DNA of 64,000 nt from assembly GCF_036370855.1 (NCBI RefSeq), contig NC_088098.1, forward strand, positions 140,946,721 through 141,010,720, in the 5' to 3' direction. The stretch is from Dromaius novaehollandiae (Eukaryota > Chordata > Aves > Casuariiformes > Dromaiidae). Positions 38,051 to 50,000 of this stretch are shown piece after piece. The notes below the pieces were generated by a model. That model saw only the letters and a list, made by a program, of their open reading frames with translations, made no database searches and had not been told where the DNA came from. Positions within the stretch are counted from its first letter, which is position 1, and each line of letters begins with the position of its first letter. Position numbers and translations under genes: made by a program.

Positions 38051-38610
38051 GATTAAATTATGTTTACCATGACTGTCCTGGTTCCAGAGGTCCCAGAAGT
38101 CTTAGGAAAACAAGTTCCATTAAAATCCATGACAAAACTGCTGTGATAGGAGAAAGAGATTTTACACCTATTGGGCTCCTTCCCCCAATCCCTTTCCTAA
38201 ATTCTCAGATGTCTGTGCATGCAAAGTCTGCATGGCCAGCTCTTGGCTTGCCTACAGATTATATGTGCACAAACACAGAACTGCCACCAACATGGAAGAA
38301 CTGTGTTGCTCAGGGACTATTTAAGCGATTTAGATGAGGTACTCCACTGTGATGTCCTTCACTGGGTTGTTGCCTCTCGATCAACATGCATAATACAGAC
38401 TTGCAGAAGAGGATTTAGCAGAACACAGCAGCTACAGCCCTCTTTGTCTGGACTCCCAGCAGGAAGGCAGAAGAGGTTAAATCTTTTACTCTTGGAAGTT
38501 AGCTTTTACTCTCTAGAAGTAGTCATAAGCTGGGACAGGCTGGGATAACTGTCAGGCTTTCTGCAAGTTTTCTTTTTTCTTTACCTTTTCTGTTCTTCTG
38601 TGTGACTGAG

Positions 38611-38612
<2 letters not shown>

Positions 38613-38646
<34 letters not shown>
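38613..38646. repeat. 34-base poly-T run
   Basis: Uninterrupted run of 34 T, preceded by a pyrimidine-rich stretch. If it were a retroposon tail the element would be on the minus strand to its right, but I recognise none adjoining it. Confidence 0.9.
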
Positions 38647-38647
<1 letters not shown>

Positions 38648-38800
38648 TCTTTTACATGAAATAGTCTGAATAAAATGCACAAAGGATACCAGGAGCAGAA
38701 TGTAGGGTTCACTATAGTCATTGACCTTAAACTATTTCTTCCTCTCATTCCTTGGAGAACAAGAGGAGCATATGTAACTGTAGCTTGTTGAATAGTATCT

Positions 38801-39125
38801 CTTCTGGGAGACAGAAGATGTCAGTTCAAAGCCCATCAAGTTAAGGAGTGAACTGATTCCAAATCTCACACTTTTTGAGTGATTGCTCTGAATTCTTATA
38901 TATTAGCATACAGCAAAGCAGCAGGATAGTAGCAAAAGGAAAGGAATATGCGGCACCTCCACCTTTTTTTCTTTTTCTTTTTTTTTTCTGTTTCTAAAAG
39001 GAATAATTTAAGTGCCTAGGAAAGGATTCTGGACTATGAATCTCAATCACACAGGTGCCTAAATTTCTGATTCTGAATTTCCTGCCCCTCACTTCATTTT
39101 AAAATGTTATTATGCACCTAAATGA
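38801..39125 (+). repeat. Ancient amniote SINE-like repeat with inverted tRNA-like halves
   Basis: The segment contains CTGGGAGACAGAAG followed by GTCAGTTCAAAGCCC, then AGTGAACTGATTCCAAATCTC and GAGTGATTGCTCTGAATTC. The second part looks like a decayed reverse complement of the same tRNA-like head. Further on come TTAAGTGCCTAGG and CAGGTGCCTAAATTT. This order agrees with an old repeat I remember from turtle and crocodilian sequence, but I cannot name it. A T-rich stretch at 38964-38987 interrupts it. Old age and by-eye matching limit confidence. Confidence 0.42.
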
Positions 39126-39639
39126 AAACCTCTTTTTACTTTCAGCACTCTAAGAACACGGTGATGCATTCCCAGTTCAACTGTTGAGTTTGATAGCATT
39201 GTAGATGTTATTGACAACCTACATAAGGTCACCTCTTAGTGCTCTGCAGCTGTTTCCCCTACTAAATGGCAAAATTACAGCTATTAAGAGTACATCAGGA
39301 CAGTTAATGAAATATGCACTCAAGTGAAAGGTGGACCAAGCATTACAGCTCTACCAGGAAGAGAATGACGACATAAGTGTGGTTCAATGTACATCCATAA
39401 GTTGGAACTGTCTGGAGTAATCAAGGATGACCATGCAAACATTATGTTCTCCTATTCAACACATTTTTGGAACCTGGTTTAAGCTACAACACACTGGGAC
39501 TGTTGTAATGTACAGTTATTTGGAACAGTCTCTGTAAATGTCACAGTGGCCAATTCTGGAAGCAGAGTTCAGTAGGAACATAGTGTGCTTGCCCTGAGCT
39601 GCAAGAAGACTGCAAGGGGTATGGAAAGTATGGAAACAT

Positions 39640-39903
39640 TTTCTTGTGAAGCAAGACTGTAAAGACTAGGACTGTTTTGTCTAGAAACTGGTTTATGTTT
39701 AAATCCATAACTGCTGGGTATCCTCAGCTTTGAATGTGAAAGTCAGTTGCACTGGTTAGATAGAAACACAGTTTTGGGCATGGTATTTCATACATAAGCA
39801 TTAAAGGGTATATCAAGAAAAGTTTGGAGACAGACTGTTGATAGACTAGTGTACAAGATGCACCACTGATCTAACCTGAGATGGCATCTTCTATGTTGTT
39901 ATG
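39640..39903 (+). mobile_element. Old CR1/L3-type LINE, 3' end remnant
   Basis: Two blocks match the 3' part of ancient amniote CR1/L3 LINEs on the plus strand. The word CTAGGACTGTTTTGTCTAGA near 39666 corresponds to the conserved LGLFSLEKR-coding region. The end of the segment has AGACTAGTGTACAAGATGCA, then CCACTGATCTAACCTGAGAT and a terminal CTATGTTGTTATG, close to the typical 3' terminus. Between them the sequence is heavily decayed and shortened. This copy is much older than the CR1 at 2351-3455 and has no coding capacity. Confidence 0.65.
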
Positions 39904-40139
39904 CTCCTTTATATCAGTATGTTATACAGTTTTTCATTATTTCGGTGTTATAGTTTGATATGTCTGCACTGTATGATGAATTTACCCTGATCTCTGCCGC
40001 ATGGGTCATTAACTCCAAGGACCAAGTTCATTGCAAGCAGATCTGGAGGGAAGATCAGGAAGAGTAATTTAGCATGATTCAGCTTGAACCTGGCTCTCCT
40101 GGAGCTTTCATTTGTCCTGCACTTTTCCCTTCTTATGTC

Positions 40140-40345
40140 TGAATGACCAAGAGCTCCTCCTGCACGTGGAGCCACCTCCAAGCTTGGGGGAGGCAGCAGG
40201 GATGGAGCTGGGACACAGGAGCGCCCTCAGCCCGGAGCCGGAAGCTGCTGGAACTGCTATGCTGATGGGATGCTGCGGGATGAGATGAAAGGGTGGAGGA
40301 GGGGGTCAGAGAGGGGAAGAGCACGGGGGAAGGGAGGGAAGTTGG
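40140..40345. other. Local GC- and purine-rich patch
   Basis: About 200 bp with several CpG dinucleotides and a run of GGAGGAGGGGG/GGGGAAGGGAGG-type words towards the right end, in AT-rich surroundings. It is too short and CpG-poor for a clear CpG island. It could be a weak regulatory element, an old repeat or composition drift. The 40133-40354 minus-strand open frame reflects the composition. Confidence 0.35.
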
Positions 40346-42152
40346 AAAGAACAACTAAAACTAGAGCCTACACATTTTCTACACCAACAGTTCTGCCAGG
40401 ATTTCTACAGACTGCTGATGTGAAAAGCAATCCAGTTCATCTTAGCTAGTGCCACTTCTATTGTGTATTGAACCATAATAAACAAAATTGAAAAAGACCA
40501 GAAGAAGTCAGCAAGTTCACTCCAGTCCCTCAAACTGGAGACTAATATGCCTAAACTTTACATTGGTCATCAGTGCATTGGCTAAGGCCAGTTCTCTTTC
40601 ATTTCCAAGAAAAAGTTAAATGATTTGTGTAATGAACTAAAACAAGAAGAATGAAAGCAATACTTTGTTCATTATTGATCGTTAGCTGAAATAGAAAGAG
40701 CCAAACAAGTAAGTTCCAATGACAGAAAGCTTGTCATCAGAAATTAATTCTGTACCACTTCCAGATGTAAATTCTACAAACATTTTCTGAGCTAGATTGT
40801 TTATATAATTTCTCTTAAGTAGTTTTACATGTCTTTTGTGGCAAAGTTTCAACATTTCCTTTTCATGGACACTCTACAGTAAATGTCACAGTCAGGGAGC
40901 TTTTCCTGATAAAAAGTCATTATGAGCCAGGAACAAATAAACCATAATAAAGTGACTGCGTATCTAATTATATGCCACTTAAATGATTCACAAATGACAC
41001 ACTTGTAATAAAGTTTTTATATTTTCAGATTTTTAATTTACAAGCTTGTCATTTTCAGTTTAGCCATTTTGTTCAGATAAAGTGAAAAATTGCTTAAGGT
41101 TCCTCTAATTGCCAATTCTTATTTATCAGTTCTAATTATGAATAATACTTGTATTGAAAAAAACTCACACAGAGCAACCTGTGGTACAGATTTTAAGAAG
41201 GCAAGTACTGACAGTAGAGGACTATGGTAGATTGCGTATGGTGAATATTAATAAGAAATGCTCTGTAAAATGTTTTCTTTAATACAGATGTTTTCTTACT
41301 GTATTAGACAGGAACATACACTTTCACAATATGTCCCTAAAATAAACGCTACTGAAACAATGCTACATTCTCTCTAGTCATAGAAGATTAGAAGAAAACT
41401 GATAAATAGAGAGCTTAAATCATTTTGTATCTGAGGAACTCACTATTCACATGTCTTGCTAAATAAAGAAAAGCCTGGATTATTGGAAAACTGCAGGTGG
41501 GCAAAGCTTGTGTGGAAGGCTCTCTGGACATTACCCCTCTGCTGACAAGTTTTAGAAGAATCAGGGAACAGGCTATTTTTACAGGGCTCACTTTACAGGT
41601 CTTTTTTGTGACAATCCAGGTCACTTTTCTTCATATGCTGTTATGTTCTCATTAGAGGTAAAATAACACTTTTACTCACATTTGATATGCTCTATTGATT
41701 TGCTTTAGTGGTCCCTTTAGCTAGTCTGCCACTAGCAGCAACAGGAAGAAGGAATGCTACAGAAAGCAAATAAGGGGGAAGCAAAAAGGGAGATTGATGA
41801 GGTATGGTTTACAATTACTGTACAGGTTTAAGAGAGGGATCTTTCTTATCACTTAGGATTCTTCCCTAAAGAGCTGCAAAAGATGACTGGATATGGTGTG
41901 CAGACCTGTGACACTGTAAGGACAGCAGTTAGAGTGGAGACACCATGACAACCCAAGAAATAGGAAAGGGTAGCAAGAAGCTAGCTTGTGATAGCTCTGA
42001 ATGGAGGACTGGACTCGAGATTGGTACCTTGTGGAGGGTAATCCCAGCTCTTGCTAATTTATATTACCCCAAATTGCTGTTTATTTTCCTTTTATCCCTG
42101 TAAAGTTCTGTTTTCTTAAATCCCCTTGCACACAAGTGGAAAAATATGTCTC

Positions 42153-42174
42153 AAAAAAAAAAAAAAAAAAAAAA
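42153..42174. repeat. 22-base poly-A run
   Basis: Uninterrupted 22 A. No recognisable retroposon body precedes it. Confidence 0.9.
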
Positions 42175-42610
42175 GGAAAAATGTGGTGGAAAAATGGGTG
42201 CTCAAATTATGTCATTTCCTTAGCCAGCTCTTTGGGTGGCTAGATGAGCTCATGCACAATCTTCCTGCCCAGCTTTAGCGCTTGACTGCTCTCTGTGCCT
42301 TTCTTTTTTAATTTGTTTTCTGCTGATACTGATAAAAAATAGTATAACTGTGTTTTGTCCTGACATGGATGCACTTTTATTCTGACATAGATGCCTCCTG
42401 GGTCATTCCAAGGAGATCAAAGCAAAGGGCTATCTGATAGCAACACTTCTTGTTCACTGATATTCTGAAGTGGACCAGGGCCAGAAGGAAAATGTGATAC
42501 TGTATAACTGCCCCTGGAAATACTCAGTTCTCTACTTAGCTGTTTCAGCCTCACTTCACAGGCCTTATTCTTCCATAGCCTTTTTCACTTTAAAACTCTC
42601 TGTTTAAATT

Positions 42611-42688
42611 GTCTGTACTTGAATGATGTATGATGTCTGTATGTATGTCTGTATGATGTCTGTACTTGAATGAATGTACTTGAATGAA
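42611..42688. repeat. Imperfect minisatellite (GTCTGTA / CTTGAATGA words)
   Basis: The words GTCTGTA, TGTACTTGAATGA and GTATGATGTCTGTA recur in shuffled order, giving an irregular tandem array produced by local slippage. Confidence 0.75.
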
Positions 42689-43771
42689 CTCTTGGAACTT
42701 AATACTGTCATTAAGCCTTGCAAGAAAAGAATTGCCATTTTGCTTGGTTAAAAGGGGCTTTTCTGAGTAGTTCCACTCAGTGCTGAAATTCGTCTCCTTG
42801 AGGGCGACTTCTGAAAGCCCTTCATGTGCAGAGCTCTGATCATGTACCCCATAATTTCAGTCCACAGTAATTGCACTCTATAATACCTAACAGGATTTTT
42901 CAGAGAATTTATTTGTAGTGATTAAAAGTTGGAGCAATCCATTATGTTAAATAGGTAGGTTACATTTCAAGATCACTGTCCTTGTCATTTTTAAAATATG
43001 TTAAAACAGAAATGGAATCCCTACTGTGGTGTCACAGAACCATAACCTGAATCCGAAGGGATAATAAATCACAATTGATGAGGATCTCTCAGAAATGAAC
43101 TATATTAATTGTTTAGAGAAAGAACTAATATTAAAAAAATGATAATTATTCAATATGATTACCAATACAGAGGATGACTAATTTTTGTTTTCTATCTACA
43201 GTCATTTTCTTTCTAGCAAAAATGTATTTTTGAAAGAGAAGATTAATACCACAATTAATTTACATTTAGTAATTCTCTAGAATTTACTTCTATATAAGTA
43301 CATTTTTCTTTGCTTTCTAACTATTGTCCTACAAGCAACTGCTTGAGTCATAAGCATGTAGTTTAGATTTTAAATATTTGAAGATCAGCATACAAATGCA
43401 GATATTCAGCAGTAAACATCATGTGTTGCTTTAAAAGTTCCTAAATCACTTAATAGGTTGAATCTTACTGAATGTCAAATAAAATATGTTTGTTCTATAA
43501 CCATTAGCTCTATCAGGTAATGTCACATTTGTGTGTGATTGCTGAATCTGTAGTCTTTTCACAATTTTCTTTTTTCTTTTTTTTGTGAAATTGGTTCCTG
43601 AACATAGTTGTAACGAATAGAGTGCTTCAAAAACTTAATCTGTACTTGAAATATAATCTGTTTCTCTGACATATGGATTATAAAGTTTCTGAAGCTTTAA
43701 AAATTGATGACTTTCAGGAATTTATCATAACTACTTATGCTATAATCAGAGGAGCATTACAGCTAGAAAAG

Positions 43772-43815
43772 GATATATATATATAAAAAAATATAAATAT
43801 ATATGTATGTATATG
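43772..43815. repeat. TA-rich low-complexity tract
   Basis: TATATA units interrupted by an A run and passing into GTATGTATAT. Ordinary simple sequence. Confidence 0.85.
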
Positions 43816-46799
43816 GATGTTTACAAAGGGGCGAGGTCCCTATAACCTACCTCTGGCATTGACAGAAGGTAAATCTGCATTTATGGATATTTTTGTCTCA
43901 GGATTATATTTAATAACTATTGCTTCAGGGGCTGAAACATGGACAAATGCAGTATTTTTTTTCTCCAGAAGCTAGTTCAAGATTTAATATCTGTATTTTC
44001 CTTTTGCTCGTTCCCATTAGAGTAACAGTTCCTGTGGTCTCTGGAGATAATACTCCTGCCATGCATGGCTCTGCAAACACAGTCAGACAACTGATTCATT
44101 ATTAAAAAGTCACAACCATAAACTGTGTTAGAATTAGCCTGAGCTCAAGCTGTTTAGCAGCAGCATTCTTACTGCATTTCATCAAGATATTTCAATAAAG
44201 GCATCAACAAAATACTGATTCTCAACTGCTAGCTGGCATTCCTGAATACTACCACCAGTGGGCAATAATGGGCTTTTTATTCTCATCTTGAAGCTAAAAT
44301 GTATCTGTGAGGGAAAAAAAGAAGAAACAGAAATCTTTATCACATCTGAAAGCTGGTCCTGTTCTATTAATTCTTAGCTAAAATTGGCCTGTTTATTTTT
44401 TTCTTTGTGCTGCCTTCTTTGAGCGTGACTATCTCTCTATCCAGCATCAGATACCTGTATAATGTCAAGTATAGTCAGTTCTTTATAGACTCATCTTTCC
44501 TCTCTTCCTCTTCCCATCCAAACTTGGTAACTAAGCAGTTTCATTGTTACCGTGAAAGCATTTCAAAGAACTGAATATGTGACAAAAACCTGTAGGCAAC
44601 ACACTGAACAAAGATAGGAAAGGGAAAAGGAGAGGACAGGGAGCGGGAAGGGGAGAAAGAAAAGCTTCATAGAGAAAAGAGGTCAGAGAGCTGGAAATCT
44701 TTATCAACCTTGGGTCTGCTCCATGACATTATGGTATAGCAGTGTCTATATCTATAGCTGTGATTCAGTCTCTCAGCACTGTTGCTTAGCTAAGCATGTG
44801 TGCTACTTGATGAACTGTTATACCAACTTTGAGGTTCTGCTCCCTCAGATACCGGATATAGGGTCCCATCCCACTTAAAGTATATTTCATTATCTTACAG
44901 CTGCATCATAATCTCTTATTCCTCTTTATTGTGTTAATCTTGAGGGACAACTTAAATAAGAACTCATATAAACAGCAGTGATACAGGAACAAACCCCAGT
45001 TGCCTCTGCATGTAAACCGTTTGTAAGAAATATTTTGGACTTGCCCAAACAGGTAACAGCAATGATGAAATGGTTGTATCAGTGCTAATGTGGACCTTAC
45101 AGTCACTATTGACAATGAGATTCCAGCATAATGGAGGGGCAGAAATGCTGTGTAAGGAACATGCTTTTGGCATCACCTGCGGGATAATTGTGCAACTGAG
45201 GGGAACATGTAGCCAGGTACAGCATTCAAAATTGATAGTCCCAGGGTGGCTGTTTCCAGCTAATCCATAATACATGACACAAAATAATTTTAGTTATTCT
45301 TCTATATGCATATATTTTAAGTTTTTCATTATATTTGGTGACATTTTTGACAAGGGACCTAATGGTGGCAGCATCCTGTGTGCAACTGAAGAGTTTGAGG
45401 GAAGAAAGGATCACACAATAACAGGAGCTGCAATTCCAAGGCTACTGCTTTTTTTTTTTTCACCTGCTTAAATGAGACAAGATGAGATGCACTCTACACT
45501 CTGACCTAGATCCCACAATCCTAACCTTATAGGATCCTAAATTTGTTAAGCACCTTCCTGTTTAATCTGAAAACTCCATGACCACCTATCTTGCCCATGA
45601 ACAGTCAGTACTTGTGCTGGAAGACAAAAGGTGGAACAGTAGGGGAACCAGTGCCATGACCAAATTTTGGGTTCAGCTGCTGACTGCAGATCAGGGTCCT
45701 CTTCTGGGTTGTGGAAGAGAGTCCTATTCTGCCTTCATAAAGCTCAGAGCCCAGTAGGAAAGAGACAGGTGGGCAATACTGGGCTGCTTCTTCTCATCTT
45801 GAGATCAGAACCACTGAAGTGTGTCTATGAGGAAGAAAGAACAAATAGATGTTCTAGGAGTCTCTACAAAACCACTGAATTAGGAATAAATTGAGACGAC
45901 TGGATCTCCCTCTACTGGTCTTCGAAGATAGCTACTTCACAGAAAATTGGAGACTCAGAGGTTTTGCTCAAATTTCTCCCACCTGCTGGGACCGAATGAC
46001 TGAAGTTGGGAGCTGAGGAAGGGGAATAGTTTACATTTGACCTAAATTAGGTAGAAGGATTCCAAATGGAATTATTTTTGATGTATACTCAATATATATA
46101 GGGGTAAATAAACAGCAAAAGAGAGGCATATAATTTAAAATATTAGAAGGAATTTTCCCTCTGTTTCATTATAAATGTGCTGAACCAGGGAAGGACCAAA
46201 AAAAAGAGAAAAATTGTTGGGTCTTCTTTTTTTCTGATGGCTTTTGAAAACTGGTAAACATCACTAATTGACTGAATTACCTGAGGCAGCTTGCCTCAGA
46301 GGTTCTCTTGAAATATGGTCAGATACATAGTGCTTTGATTTATCAATAGACAGTCTTCATTTTAGAGCAATATATTTATAGTTTCCTATTTATGGGTAAA
46401 CTGCTCATTCAATCCATACTAAAATTGCCCTAATAAACAACAGATATAATATGGAAGGCTTGTAAAGAGAAAAGCAAGAAGAGGAATTGGATGTCCAGTG
46501 AGACTTTGTAATAAATCACTGCAGCTATGTGTGCATTTATACACGTGATTGTGTGTAAGGATTTCTGCAGGAGCAAAATGTAGAAACATTTGTAGTCATC
46601 TTATTAATACCAATGTCCGTCTGAATTGAAGATGGGAAAACACCACGGAAAATATATTCAGATATATTCATTCAAAACCTCTGAGAAGATATTTCTTTGA
46701 AGAGATGTGAATATTTGTGATGTGAATAAGCTGCATATGATTATTCACTTAGACATGCATTCACAGAGGAAGACTTTGCAAAGCTGTTTTGAAAGCTCT

Positions 46800-47010
46800 A
46801 GCTAGGTTTAATAATCATCTGATGGGGAAAAGAGACATGTGGTTTAAATGATTAATTATACAGCATGAATATCAATCATACGCTCCTACTATTCAAACAA
46901 TAAACCCAGCTCATCCACAAAGTCTAATGTGCTTTCACTCAGCATTTGTCAAATAACAATCAAGTTGTAAGAATCTCAGTCTGTTGTCATTCAATAAAAA
47001 TAACAAGGAA
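46800..47010. promoter_or_regulatory. Possible conserved non-coding element (speculative)
   Basis: The stretch is free of simple repeats and is rich in homeodomain-type words, including TAATTA at 46853-46858 and ATCAATCAT at 46871-46879 (a PBX/HOX-like site), with ATTCAAACAA and further ATTA cores nearby. This resembles developmental enhancers, but such words are frequent in AT-rich DNA and I could not test conservation. Confidence 0.15.
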
Positions 47011-50000
47011 AACAGATGATAAATATTCCCTCTTGCAGATTCCAGAATCTCCTTAGAGAGGCTGTGAGTAGACAGTGAAATATATGTAGAATGTGCAGGC
47101 TACAGGGTACAACTTCTATCTGGTGTGTTTGCTGCGTGAGCATAGGGCCTGCGACAGATCACCTCTTCTGCATGAGGAGAGCATGGTGTACTATAACAAA
47201 TTTTGATCTTTCTTTGAGCACAAATGAAATATAAATAGTAAGGGAAAACTATTGGTGAATTGCCTGTAAACATGAATATAAATGAAATTATTAATACTGA
47301 TGATTCAATGTTCAGCCTAGATGGTCCCTTATTTTAATTCATTTTTTCTATCTATTGGGAAATGTAGAGACTCATTAATTTGCACGTACAGCAGCTAAAT
47401 CTACTTCCTTACTGTTCAAACTCTCAGACTCATAAGCTGTATTCTATACCTATAATAAAATAATATTTCAGTTATATTTTATTGGAATGGAAAATTAGCT
47501 GAAGCTTGCTTTTTTATCTAAGTAAAGAGATCTTCTGTGCTAGGTAACACAGTAAAAAAACAAAGAATAAGCTGCAGTTAAGTAGGCCAGTTCTTTACAG
47601 TCCAAAGCAGTTAAGCTCTGCCTGAGAATCTGGGAGAGCCTGGATAATAAAATGGAACTGTGCATTAAGTACATACTGGGAAAAGCGCTTGACTGAAAGA
47701 GAGAGATGTGTAGCCAGAAGAGGATTCTGGCTCATATAATTATCCCTCAACAAATGTGTGCGTCAGGACTATAAATCTCCTTACCAGACCTCTATACCTC
47801 ACCATGAAATATGTAGGAAGACATACATATGGAAGTTGAGTTTAAGCAGAACAAAAATCTAGACATAGATCATTGCCCTTCATAAGATAATCAGAAGCTT
47901 TAAATTTAGGAGAAGTTGAGGGTGTAATGTGCTGAGAAGATGTCAGCACACTTGCATTACCCAGACAGTGTAGAGATTGATGGAACTTTGTAGAGGGTCT
48001 GATGACTGCCATAAAAGAAATTGCCTCTGTGAGGGCATACTCTACACGATTTTTTTCTCCAAAGTGACTAGATTTCTGTGCTAATTTTCTTGGGAAAAGA
48101 AACTGAATACGAAAAGTTTAGCAAGAAAAAAAATCATAAATTCCAACATGAGCTGTAAACAGGGAAAAAAAGTGTAGCATAAAAAAGGAAATGGTTTGTA
48201 GGCGCTTGGGGGTTAGAATGAAGACATGATACAGATCCTTATAGTGACATGATGCACAACTTATGCTGCAAGCACAAAGCAAAAGGCCTGGAGTGGAATT
48301 CAATACACACTCTCAAATGCCAGGATCCTATATATTTCCTGTGATGAAAGTCAGGTTTCTCAGAATAATTTAGCTAACTGTACCATAAATAAGCTGCTTA
48401 GGGTTAGCCCACAGGAGGTGCTAAGCACCAGGTTGGGCCTGATATCTCTGCTCTCTGAACGCTGATTCAGGGTTGCAGGGGAGCTGCCTTCATGCACTTG
48501 GGAATTATAACTCAGAAACTCTCTTGAAGACTGCCACCTACAAATTTGCTTTGAATGTAGTGAAAGGCTGGCTTTTTAAGATATGACTGCAAACATGATG
48601 CTACCTGTCTGATGCCCGTCTGTCTGATATCTACTGCACACTGATCAGAGGCAAATCTTAGTCAAGTTGCCTGGTCTACGTGCAGGCATGAAAACAAGTT
48701 TCTTTGCTACTCTGTTGGAGTATGCCTGCTATCAGCTTTACAGGTTTGTGAGGAGGGGAAAATGCTCTCCAGGGCTTCTGTTACAGCTGAGCTCCAAAGC
48801 AGGTGGGACTGTTAGGCTTATGGGCAGACAAGCATGCCTCAGGAGCTTACAGGTCTTGTTATCTAGGTTGAAGTAGGAGAGCTGGGGTACAAGGAACCCC
48901 AAAGCTGTATCAGTGCAGTTGATTTTGAACAGCAACTAGATGGAAATCAGAAATAATCCTGAAGGCCCTTTTCTTATTTAGAAACAAAAACAAGCATCAT
49001 GATGGTAACTGCTCTCTCCTCTGCATTGCTGTCAGAAGACACATTCTGTGAACACACCCTGCTGACCTGCGTAATCTTCCTGCCTACAGCCACACTGTGA
49101 CAGACATAGCTGTCTGACAGTGTTTCCCAGTGAACTCATCCACTGCCTTCACTAAAAGAAAAATAGCATCAAACTGCAATTGCTGGCATCCAGAAGCCCT
49201 ACAAATCTCATTTACTCTTTCCGTTGGTGATGCCTGACCCTTTTGGTGATACCAGAGCTGAAGTGAAGATTAGATGAGCCTTGCGCTTACCACTGTTTTC
49301 TGTGGGTAAATAATAGCATACCACGTTTTTATAGATGGTTGAGACAGAAGAAGAATAATCCTAATAATCTTTATCTTCACCTACAATATAAACAGTCCAG
49401 GAGGGTCTGAAGGTGATAAAGATACCGAAAAAGTACATTCTGAATGGTCTTGTATAGTCCAGAATGAAAATTAAAAAAAAAAAAAAATCACACCTACTTA
49501 TTTTCTTTCATGGTGGCATATTTTATCCGAAAGTTCTGAAAACACTTTATGATCTCAGTTCTAATTTCAGCTCCATATTGGTTTTCCATTTTCTGCAGAA
49601 AAGTCAAATTTCCATATTGAAATGCAGGACTATCTTTGTTCAGCTCAGATGCAGTGATCATTATCATATCCTTCCAAGGTGGTACACCTCCATCACTTTT
49701 ACCTCACATCTAATTTATAGTGAACTAGCACCTCATCAGTGGGTGGCTCTTTTTTGGAACTATGTAATATAGGATACTTGAGGAACATTGGCACATGGTA
49801 ATAGCAAGAAAGAGCATCTTCACCTGTATCAGTTTTATATGTTGTCCAGTCCTATTTCAATTTAATCTCTGAAATATTATTACCACTTTTTTTGAGTAAA
49901 GTTGTTTTCTATTTTATTCATTCTCTGTGGATGAAAAAGGATTAATTTACTCCAAATTTGTTTTTAAATACTGTTTTTATTATGCTTCCATGCATAAGCT

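Larger units (their letters stand above)
39904..46799. other. Non-coding stretch with local low-complexity features
   Basis: No gene is recognised. It contains a GC-rich patch (40140-40345), a poly-A run (42153-42174), a small tandem array (42611-42688), TA-rich DNA (43772-43815) and a purine-rich tract (44610-44665). Confidence 0.5.

Noticed and set aside
38613-38646. Poly-T as the tail of a minus-strand retrocopy
   Set aside because: The adjoining sequence shows no recognisable element and no target-site duplication.
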